DNA from: Chromatiaceae bacterium
Lineage (GTDB): Bacteria > Pseudomonadota > Gammaproteobacteria > Chromatiales > Chromatiaceae
Direction of reading: 5' to 3'
Assembly: GCA_020851955.1 (NCBI GenBank)
Contig: JADZBU010000075.1
Coordinates: 1-37,627 of the forward strand
DNA: 37,627 nt
Below the pieces are notes generated by a model. That model was not told the DNA's origin and ran no database searches. It saw only the letters and a list, made by a program, of their open reading frames with translations. Below, piece after piece: positions 7,659 to 16,200 of this stretch. Each line of letters starts with the position of its first letter. Position 1 is the first letter of the stretch. The position numbers and the translations under genes are program-made.

Positions 7659-10358
7659 ATGTCGCCCTCACCCCTTTGGCACCAGCACGACGTCGCCACC
7701 AGCATCCAGGAACTCGGCTCCCGCCGGGAGGGCCTGACGGAGGCCGAGGCCCAGGAACGCCTGGCCCGTTTCGGCCCCAATCGCCTCACGCCCCCCCGCA
7801 AGCGCGGACCCCTGATGCGCTTCCTGCTGCAAATCCACAATGTCCTCATCTATGTGCTGCTGGGTGCCGCCGGGGTCACCGCCCTGCTGGGGGAGTGGGT
7901 GGATACGGGCGTCATCCTGGGCGTGGTCCTCATCAACGCCCTGATTGGCTTCATCCAGGAGGGCAAGGCCGAAAAGTCCCTGGACGCCATCCGCAACATG
8001 CTCTCGCTCCAGGCCACCGTCATCCGGGACGGGCACCGGCGGGAGATCGCCGCCGAGGACCTGGTGCCAGGCGAGGTGGTGCTCCTGGCCTCCGGCGACA
8101 AGGTCCCCGCCGACCTGCGCCTGATCGAGACCCGCAACCTGCGCATCGAGGAGGCGGCCCTCACGGGTGAATCGGCGCCGGTGGAGAAATCGCCGGACCC
8201 GGTCGCCGCCGCGGCCCCCATCGGCGACCGGACCTGCATGGCCTACTCCGGCACCCTGGTGGTCTTCGGCCAGGGCCGGGGCCTGGTAGTGGCCACCGCC
8301 GACCACACCGAGATCGGCCGCATCGGCCGCATGCTGGCGGACGTCGAAGGGGTCGTGACCCCCCTCCTCAAGCAGATGGCCGTCTTTGGCCAGTGGTTGA
8401 CGATCGTCATCCTGGCCCTGGCCGGCTTCGCCCTGGCCTTTGGCATGCTGGTCCATGGCCAGGGTGCCGCCGACATGTTCCTCGCCGCCGTCGGCATGGC
8501 CGTCGCCGCCATCCCCGAGGGCCTGCCCGCCATCATGACCATCACCCTGGCCCTGGGGGTGCAACGCATGGCCGCCCGCCGGGCCATCGTGCGCCGCATG
8601 CCCGCCGTGGAAACCCTGGGGGCCGTCACCGTCATCTGTTCCGACAAGACCGGCACTCTGACTAAAAACGAGATGACGGTGGGTCGCCTCATCATCGCCG
8701 GCCAGGTCATCGAGGTACAAGGCACGGGTTACGCGCCCCAGGGTGGCTTCTCGGCCCAGGGTCGGGAACTGGACCTGGAGGAGACGCCGGCACTCCTGGA
8801 ACTGGGCCGCGTCGCCCTACTCTGCAACGATGCCCGCCTGCGGGAGACCGGGGGCGACTGGACCCTGGAGGGTGATCCCACCGAGGGGGCCCTCCTGACC
8901 CTGGGCCACAAGCTGGGTCTGGACCCCCATTTCGAGGCCGAGGCCCTGCCCCGCCGCGACGTCATCCCCTTCGAATCCCAGCATCGCTTCATGGCCACCC
9001 TGCACCACGACCACGCCGGCCACGCCTTTGCCTTCATCAAGGGCGCCCCGGAAGAGGTGCTCCTGCGGTGCGCCCACCAGCGCCAAGCCGGCACGGACCA
9101 GCCGCTCGATCTCTCCTGGTGGCAGGGCCAGATGGAGACCCTGGCCCAGGCCGGCCAGCGGGTCCTGGCCCTGGCCCTAGCCCCCATGCCCCCCGGCAAG
9201 ACGGACCTGGATTTCGCCGACCTGGAAGGCGGTCTCACCCTGCTGGGCCTGGCGGGCATCATGGACCCGCCCCGCGAGGAGGCCATCCGCGCCGTGGCCC
9301 ACTGCCAGGCCGCCGGCATCCGGGTCAAGATGATCACCGGCGACCATGGCGTCACCGCCCAGGCCATTGGCGCCAGCATGGGCATTGGCAACGGCCGGGC
9401 CCTCACCGGGGCCGAGGTGGAAGCCCTGGACGACGAGGCCCTGCGGCAAGCGGCGGCGGAGACGGATGTCTTCGCCCGCGCCAGTCCCGAACACAAGTTG
9501 AGGCTGGTCCAGGCCCTCCAGGCCAATGGCGAGGTGGTGGCCATGACCGGCGACGGGGTCAACGATGCCCCGGCCCTGAAACGGGCGGACGTGGGCGTGG
9601 CCATGGGTCACAAGGGCACGGAGGCGGCCAAGGAGGCAGCGGCCGTGGTCCTGGCCGACGACAACTTCGCCACCATCGCCGCCGCCGTGGAGGAGGGCCG
9701 CACCGTTTACGACAACCTGCGCAAGGCCGTCATCTACGTGCTGCCCGTCAGCGCCGGCCAGGCCGCCATGGTGCTGGTGGCCGTGCTCCTGGGTTCCACC
9801 CTGCCCATCACCCCGGTGCAGATCCTCTGGGTCAACATGGTCACCGCCGTCACCCTCTCCTTGGCCTTCGCCCTGGAGAAGCCCGAGGCCAACATCATGC
9901 GGCGCCCACCCCGTGACCCCGCCACGCCCCTGGTGGACGGCTTCATGCTCTGGCGCATCCTCTTCGTCACCCTTCTGATGGCCCTGGCCTCCTTTGGGCT
10001 CTTTCTCTGGGAGACGGCGCGGGGCGCCGATGTGCTCACGGCGCGGACCGTGGCGGTCAATGCCCTGGTGGTGGCGGAGATGTTCTACCTCTTCAACTGC
10101 CGCCGCCTGCATGATTCCATCCTCAACCGCGAGGGTTTCCTGGGCAACCGCCTGGCCCTCCAGGCCATCGCCTTCCTGCTGCTGCTGCAACTGGGCTACA
10201 CCTACCTGCCCCTGATGCAGACTCTCTTCCACACCGCCCCCATCGACCTGGCCGCCTGGCTGCGCATCCTGGTGGTCGGCGTCCTCCTGCTCCTGATCGT
10301 GGAGGGGGAAAAGGCCCTGATCAGCCATTACCAGCGGCGGGGGACGCGGGGTCGCTGA
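7659..10358 (+). CDS. Type II (PacL/Pma1-like) cation-transporting P-type ATPase
   Basis: This 899-residue ATP-driven cation pump of the inner membrane has a clear ribosome binding site, GGAGG at 7648-7652. All P-type signatures are present: TGES in the actuator domain (169-172), PEGLP in M4 (286-290), the phosphorylation site DKTGTLT (D329), a KGAPE nucleotide-binding motif, and TGDGVNDAP in the P domain (from 630). About ten hydrophobic spans with a cation-ATPase C-terminal domain make it type II. The residues that in SERCA-type pumps bind Ca2+ are not kept. M5 has S698 and Q701 where SERCA has Asn and Glu, and M6 reads WVNMVTAV with A730 instead of Asp. Calcium is therefore not a safe substrate call, and the group resembles cyanobacterial Pma1-type pumps. 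It is followed 12 bp later by an anion permease, so the two are probably co-transcribed. Confidence 0.93.
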   Translation: MSPSPLWHQHDVATSIQELGSRREGLTEAEAQERLARFGPNRLTPPRKRGPLMRFLLQIHNVLIYVLLGAAGVTALLGEWVDTGVILGVVLINALIGFIQEGKAEKSLDAIRNMLSLQATVIRDGHRREIAAEDLVPGEVVLLASGDKVPADLRLIETRNLRIEEAALTGESAPVEKSPDPVAAAAPIGDRTCMAYSGTLVVFGQGRGLVVATADHTEIGRIGRMLADVEGVVTPLLKQMAVFGQWLTIVILALAGFALAFGMLVHGQGAADMFLAAVGMAVAAIPEGLPAIMTITLALGVQRMAARRAIVRRMPAVETLGAVTVICSDKTGTLTKNEMTVGRLIIAGQVIEVQGTGYAPQGGFSAQGRELDLEETPALLELGRVALLCNDARLRETGGDWTLEGDPTEGALLTLGHKLGLDPHFEAEALPRRDVIPFESQHRFMATLHHDHAGHAFAFIKGAPEEVLLRCAHQRQAGTDQPLDLSWWQGQMETLAQAGQRVLALALAPMPPGKTDLDFADLEGGLTLLGLAGIMDPPREEAIRAVAHCQAAGIRVKMITGDHGVTAQAIGASMGIGNGRALTGAEVEALDDEALRQAAAETDVFARASPEHKLRLVQALQANGEVVAMTGDGVNDAPALKRADVGVAMGHKGTEAAKEAAAVVLADDNFATIAAAVEEGRTVYDNLRKAVIYVLPVSAGQAAMVLVAVLLGSTLPITPVQILWVNMVTAVTLSLAFALEKPEANIMRRPPRDPATPLVDGFMLWRILFVTLLMALASFGLFLWETARGADVLTARTVAVNALVVAEMFYLFNCRRLHDSILNREGFLGNRLALQAIAFLLLLQLGYTYLPLMQTLFHTAPIDLAAWLRILVVGVLLLLIVEGEKALISHYQRRGTRGR

Positions 10359-10370
10359 AGTCACGCCCCC

Positions 10371-11597
10371 ATGAACGCGGCCGTCCCGGTCATTTTCGTC
10401 ATCGTCTATCTGGGCATGATTCTGGGCGGCCTGCCCTTTCTGCAACTGGACCGCACCGGCGTGGCCCTGCTGGGCGCCATCGCCCTGGTAGGCGTCGGGG
10501 CGGTCAGTATCGAGGCGGCGGTGCAAGCCCTGCACCTGCCGACCCTGATCCTGCTCTTCGCCTTTATGGTGGTGTCGGCGCAACTGCGGCTGGGGGGCTT
10601 CTACGCCTGGGTCACTCTCAAGCTGGGGTTGCTACCCCTGCGGCCCCCGCTCCTGCTGGTGGCCCTGGTGGCCCTGGTCGGGGCCCTTTCGGCGGTGTTC
10701 AGCAATGATGTCGTCTGTCTGGCGGTGGCGCCGGTCCTGATCGACGCCTGTCGGCGGCGAGGGCTGGATCCGATCCCTTTCCTGCTGGGGCTGGCTTGCG
10801 CCGCCAATGTCGGCTCGGCCGCGACCCTCATCGGCAACCCCCAGAACATGCTGATCGGCGCCACCCTGGGGCTCTCCTTCGGCGGCTATACCGCCCAGGT
10901 GCTGGCGCCCGTGCTGCTGGGCCTGGTGGCGACCTGGGCCATCATCGCCTGGCAAGCGCGGGGGCACTGGGCCCTGCTCGTTGATGGCAAGGGGGAGGCC
11001 CGGGGGCGGCGGCCCCCCGAGGCCCCGACCTTCAACCGCTGGCAAACCGCCAAGGGCTTGCTGGTGGCCGGGGCCCTGCTGGGGGTCTTCCTCTTCACCT
11101 CCTGGCCGCGCGAGGCGGCGGCCCTGGTGGGGGCCGGGGTCATGCTCACCAGCCGCCGACTGCATTCCCGCCAGATGCTCGGGCTGGTGGACTGGGAATT
11201 ACTGGTGCTCTTCATGGGCCTCTTCGTGGTCAACCATGCGCTGCAGGATAGCGGCCTGGTGGCCGAGGCGGTGCGGGCGCTGGCGGCGGGAGGCGTACCG
11301 CTCGCGGAGCCCGGACCCTTGTTCGCGGCTGCGGTCCTGCTCAGTAATCTGGTCTCGAACGTGCCGGCGGTGATGCTGCTGTTACCCGTGGCGACCGATC
11401 CCCTGGCGGGGCCCATCCTGGCCCTGGCCAGCACCCTGGCCGGGAATCTGCTGCTGGTGGGCAGTATCGCCAACCTGATCGTGGCGGATGCGGCCGGGCG
11501 GCGCCATCTGGTGCTCGACTGGCGCACCCATGCCCGCGCCGGGGTGCCGGTCACCCTGGCGACCCTGGCCATCGCCGCCGCCTTCCTGCATCGCTAA
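10371..11597 (+). CDS. ArsB/NhaD/SLC13-superfamily anion permease
   Basis: This is a 408-residue, highly hydrophobic protein with about 10-12 predicted spans. It has the two-halved ion-transporter layout: a first half with SNDVVCLAVAPVL and LIGNPQNMLIG, and a second half with LSNLVSNVPAVMLLLP and GSIANLIV. The Ser-Asn-Asp/Asn-x-Pro and Gly-Asn-Pro-type hairpins are the substrate and sodium binding elements known from this superfamily (citrate, dicarboxylate, arsenite, Na+/H+). The substrate cannot be decided from sequence. It starts 12 bp after the P-type ATPase stop with no separate promoter visible, so the pair may couple cation and anion movement (inference). Its TAA stop overlaps the stop codon of the convergent DUF1703 gene. 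Confidence 0.85.
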   Translation: MNAAVPVIFVIVYLGMILGGLPFLQLDRTGVALLGAIALVGVGAVSIEAAVQALHLPTLILLFAFMVVSAQLRLGGFYAWVTLKLGLLPLRPPLLLVALVALVGALSAVFSNDVVCLAVAPVLIDACRRRGLDPIPFLLGLACAANVGSAATLIGNPQNMLIGATLGLSFGGYTAQVLAPVLLGLVATWAIIAWQARGHWALLVDGKGEARGRRPPEAPTFNRWQTAKGLLVAGALLGVFLFTSWPREAAALVGAGVMLTSRRLHSRQMLGLVDWELLVLFMGLFVVNHALQDSGLVAEAVRALAAGGVPLAEPGPLFAAAVLLSNLVSNVPAVMLLLPVATDPLAGPILALASTLAGNLLLVGSIANLIVADAAGRRHLVLDWRTHARAGVPVTLATLAIAAAFLHR

Positions 11598-13141
11598 CCC
11601 CAAGTCTCCACCTCGAACCCTACCACCGTGCGCCGCTCGCGGCTGAATTCGACGCCGATGAGATGCAAGGGACAGCCCTCGGCACGGTACTTGTCCGCGT
11701 AGCCGCGCTCCTTGATCTGGCGCAGGGCACGACCTTCGGCCTCCCCCGCCACGACCTTGAATTCAAACAGGTAGATTTGGTGGTTGAAGCGGACCGCCAT
11801 GTCCAGCCGTCCGGCGTTGCTGCTCTCCTCGGGAACTATCACGAGACCAAGGGAGGCGAAATAGGCATAGAAGACGCTGGCGTAATAGCCTTCGTAGCGG
11901 GCGATGGGGTTTTTGCGGTACCAGTCCGCGGGGATGCCGGCGAAAAAGGCGGAAAACAGCCGCTCGAGTCCGGTGAAGTCGTTGGCCAGGAGCAGGTCGT
12001 AGAGCCGACCGACATGCTCCATCGTGGCATCGGAACGAGCGGCAAGCTGCTCCAACAGCGCCCCGTTCAAGCCGGCGCGGACCTCCTGGTTCGGGTAGCG
12101 GAGTCGATATTGGATCACGGGGCCGAGCTGGCGGACCGAGTCGATGGTCAGATAGCCGGTCTGGAACAAGAGGGCCTCGGTGGCAATCCGATCCACGTCA
12201 AAGGCGGAAAGCAGTTGCTCGCTGGCTAGCAGATGCTCCAGGCGAGGGACAAAGACCTGGCGCTCAAGCAAGAGGTCCACGAGAAAGGTCGGAGTGGCCG
12301 TCTCGAACCACCAGGGGCGGAATTGGCGCTTTTCGAACAGCAGCAGCACATCAAAGGGATTGTAAACCGCCTCTCCCGTCCAGTTGTAGCCGTTGTACCA
12401 GTCGCGGATCTGGTCCCGATCGAGTCCTGGAAGTTCCGGGGCGAACACCCCATTCAAGTCAGTCTCGGTGTAGCCGCACAGTGCCGAGTACTTGGCATCG
12501 ACGCTGATATCATTAAGATTGTTCAGTCCAGAAAAAAGACTGACCTTGCTGAATTTCGAGACGCCGGTCAGAAAGGCGAACCGCAAATGCGGGTCCGCGC
12601 CCTTGATGACTGAATACAGATTGCGCAAGCCATCGCGCATGGCCCGCGCGATCTCGGGCGCGGTCAGGTTGTCCAGGATGGGTTTGTCGTACTCATCGAC
12701 CAGGACGACCGCGCCCTCACCATACTTGGCCTGGGCCGCGCGAATCAGGCCGAGGAAGCGGCCCGCCACGCTCCGGTGCGGGCTTTGGACCCCGAGGTTT
12801 GCCTCGTTATCGGCGAGGATCTCGCCGATCCGCTGATCGAGTTCGGCCCGGCTGTGCATCACCCCCTCGGCGAAGCTCAGACGAATCACCGGATGACGCC
12901 GGCCCCAGTCCCAGCGCGAATGCGCCCAGAGCCCCCGAAACAGCGGTTCATTGCCCGCAAACAGCTCGCCCAAGGTATCCAGGAACAGGGACTTGCCGAA
13001 CCGGCGCGGACGCGACAGGAAGAAATATTTGCCTTGCTCGATCAAGTCCAGGGCGTAACCCGTCTTGTCAACGTAATAACAGTCACGCTCGCGGATTTCG
13101 CGGAAGGTCTGGATACCGATGGGTAGGATCTTGCGTGTCAT
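11594..13141 (-). CDS. AAA-ATPase-like / PD-(D/E)XK nuclease-like protein (DUF1703 type)
   Basis: This is a 515-residue protein. The start at 13141 (MTRKILPIG) is preceded by GGAG at a 7-nt spacing. The N-terminus is the typical AAA-ATPase-like fold of this family: YYVDKTG, then the P-loop-like RPRRFGKS (44-51) and a Walker B-like VVLVDEYDKPILD. The C-terminus carries a PD-(D/E)XK-type nuclease signature, RLDMAVRF followed by FEFK (E460, K462). The family is abundant in Bacteroidetes and in Chromatiales-like genomes. Its function is not established, although a nuclease or mobile-element role is often proposed. It lies 87 bp downstream of the druE-like gene on the same strand, so it could be read from the same transcript, but nothing shows that it belongs to that defence system. 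The stop codon overlaps the stop of the convergent permease gene. Confidence 0.88.
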   Translation of the reverse strand: MTRKILPIGIQTFREIRERDCYYVDKTGYALDLIEQGKYFFLSRPRRFGKSLFLDTLGELFAGNEPLFRGLWAHSRWDWGRRHPVIRLSFAEGVMHSRAELDQRIGEILADNEANLGVQSPHRSVAGRFLGLIRAAQAKYGEGAVVLVDEYDKPILDNLTAPEIARAMRDGLRNLYSVIKGADPHLRFAFLTGVSKFSKVSLFSGLNNLNDISVDAKYSALCGYTETDLNGVFAPELPGLDRDQIRDWYNGYNWTGEAVYNPFDVLLLFEKRQFRPWWFETATPTFLVDLLLERQVFVPRLEHLLASEQLLSAFDVDRIATEALLFQTGYLTIDSVRQLGPVIQYRLRYPNQEVRAGLNGALLEQLAARSDATMEHVGRLYDLLLANDFTGLERLFSAFFAGIPADWYRKNPIARYEGYYASVFYAYFASLGLVIVPEESSNAGRLDMAVRFNHQIYLFEFKVVAGEAEGRALRQIKERGYADKYRAEGCPLHLIGVEFSRERRTVVGFEVETWG

Positions 13142-13228
13142 GGGACTGCTCCGGGGCTTTGTCCAAGGGAGAGACTCCAACCCACCGCACCGCTCCAGTC
13201 GAAACCAAAGTTAACGGTGATCGCTCCG

Positions 13229-16200
13229 TCATGACTCCACCCGGTAACAGAAGAGCTTGGTAGGCTTGGCGGAGTCGAGAAGGAAGTCGATACCGCCGGT
13301 GAGGTCATAGCGATATTCGACCTCGCACCCGTTTTGGTCGATCAGGGCGATGTCGATGGTCCGGTCATGGAAGTCGCGGCTCTTATGGAATTCGTGGACC
13401 AGTGACAACAGGTTGCTGCCGGCGAAAACCGTTCGCAGGGCATTGGTTAACTCGCGCGCAACGACATGTCGGGGTCGATAGTTCGGGTCCTTGTTGCGCA
13501 GTTCGCGGCCGTGGACCACCAACCGCTCCACCTTGGCTGCACTGGCGACGAGGAAACTCACCAACTCGACTAGCGCCGCCGTCTGGCTGGCACCGGCACC
13601 GCAGTAGGGATCTTTGATGGTGATGCTGGAGACCATCTGTCCCGCGATCGGCGCGAACCAGAGTGCGGGCGTGCGCGGGGCGCCGGCCTTGAACTCCCAA
13701 CGCTCCACTGGCAGAGAGGGGCGGAAGGCATCCGCAGCCACGGGGTGGGCCGCAGCCAGCAAGCCCCGCAGCATCTCGCTAACCGTGCCATCCAGGGTTC
13801 CGCGATAAATCGGAGGGGGCAGGATTTCCTGTAACAGGGGTTGGGTCGGCAGGAGCGAGAACCAGGCGCGCGCGCCCTCGTCGACCCCAGCCGCAACCCG
13901 CGGCAGTTGGATCAGATCTACCGGGTCCAGATCCTGGAGTTGGTCAATACGCAGCCGCGCGTCTTCCAGATAAGGCGAGAGATACCGCAATGCCTGGCGC
14001 TGGGCGACGGTGGCCGCCTTGATCCCGATGACAGGACTAACCAGCAGATGCAGGTGAAGCTTCAGCCCAGCGTTGAGAAGGTCCAAGAGCCAGTGCAACG
14101 GGAGTTGTTCCTCCCCGGCCTCGCCCACCAGACGCAGTGCGAGCAGATGGAATTGCGGCAACGCCTTTAGTGCGCGGCCAAGCTGCTCCAGGCTGGGGTC
14201 CTGCCAACGCGTAAGTCCAAGCCCGGGATAGATGTCCTCGGAGACCTCATCGCGGAGCACAGCGAGCCAAGCCTGGACCGGCTTGCGGTTGAGCTGGTCC
14301 CAATAGGTCTGATTGGAGTAGTCGCAGAGACAGGCGGTACAGGCGGTGGCACAGTCCGCCTCGCAGTTGAGGCGACCCACGGCGTCCGCCAGCAACGCCT
14401 TCACCGAAACGCTTTCTGCCAGGCGTACGCAGTATCCCGCGCCCCCGGCGACAGCGTCGTAGAGTACGATTTCAAGGGTGCGTGCGCGCAGCCTGAAGGT
14501 GGCGCGCAGCTCGCTTGTCTGGATCTCCAGTCGCGCCGCGGCGGTGAAGCGCAGGGCCTCGGCCAGGGTCCGGGCGAAGCATTCCGCCCATTGGCGCGGG
14601 TTGGCCTCGGCCCGATCCGGCGGCGGCACCGGGGCGGCGAAGCGCCAGAGCACCACGTCCGTGGCGAACTCGTGGGCAAGGTCCTGGGTATAGAGCGGCC
14701 CACTGTTTACGCACGTCTTGTCGCTCAGCAGGTCTTTGTGAACGATCTTGTTTGGTCCCGGCTTTTTAGCCGCAGTGGCGAAATTGCAGCGCGGACAGAC
14801 GTGGTACCCCTGGCCATAAGTTCCGCGATTGACAATGAACATCCGTCCATCGCTCTGTCCGTCTTCCGCCGGCCGCGCTCGCAGAAGGGTGACGCGGACC
14901 CGTGGGTGATCTGTGTCGCGGTAGTGATCATCCCGCGGGAGAGTGATCAAGCGCGCCTCGTCCGCGGGCCGCTCCCGCCTACGGTTAGTACCGGGGTCCT
15001 TACCGTTGCGATCGGAGTAACTGGTAACGAAACCGCGGGGACGCAGATAGGCCCGGCGCAGCCTACCAGCGCTAGCGCCACAATGGCTACAGGCCGGCGG
15101 CAGGTCGTCGCGGTCTAACCCAGTGTCGACATGGTGGCATTCGGGACAGGCGGCATACCATTCCCGCGGCATGAAGGTGCGGGGGTAGTAAGCAAGCCCT
15201 GCACTGGTCCAGATGCGACCGTTGGCGACGACCTCCGCGCCTGGGGCATACTCGCTGATGCCCAACATGGCGTCGCGGGAGAGCGAGACGTCGCCCTCCT
15301 TGCCCCAAAGTCCCTGCTGACCGAAGTTACGGGTCACCTCCAGGGTCAGGCTGTGCACCGGGAAGCTGTAGGTCGGGATCAGACTGCGCTGTGAGAACTG
15401 GTCTACCAGGAACTGCTGCATGTAACGCTCGCGCATCCGCATCCAATGCAGTTGTTTGGCTAAGCCGGCAGCGTCGGCAGATCCGGCGGCAGCCTCTTTC
15501 ACCTTGTCCTCATAGCGCTGCCACCGCCCGTGGACCTCCCCGGCGAAGGCGGCTATCTGCTCACGCACATGCCCCACCAAGGCAGGGCCGCGTAGTGCAA
15601 TGGCATCGGCGACCTGAGGCGGGAGGCGCTCGGCAAGACCTTCGGCCTCAGCAATGGCCTGGGCGCCACTTGGTTCTGACAGCCACCGGTCCAGCCAGTC
15701 GGTGGATCCTTGCAGGGCCATCGCATCGAATTGATCGCCGAATAGATCCGCCAGGCTTGGGGCGTTGACGGCCAGGTTGGTAATTCGCTGACGCAGCAAG
15801 TGCGAGAGCATCACCCCGACCTGATGGCGCTGAAACAACTGGGCGTTGTCGAGCAGCAGGAAGGGCACCGGTGCCGTCCCCCCCAGATACTCTCGAAAGC
15901 ACCGGTACATAGCTTGATCGTACTGGGCATTGCGCGCGACCGTGACGCAGAAGGGCGCCGCCTGGGCGCGCCGTCCCGCGCGGCCCGTGCGTTGCTGGTA
16001 GTTGGCGATGCCTGGCGGGATGTTGAGGTTGGCTACCGCTTCCAGGTCGCCTAGGTCGACGCCCATCTCCATCGTCGTGGTACAGCTCAAAAGATTAATC
16101 CCGCCACGGGCAAAGTCCCGTTCCACCTGCTCGCGCAGGTCGGTGGAGAGTGAGGCGGTGTGCTCGTGGGCACGGGCGGTCATGGCCCGACCTTCCCGGT

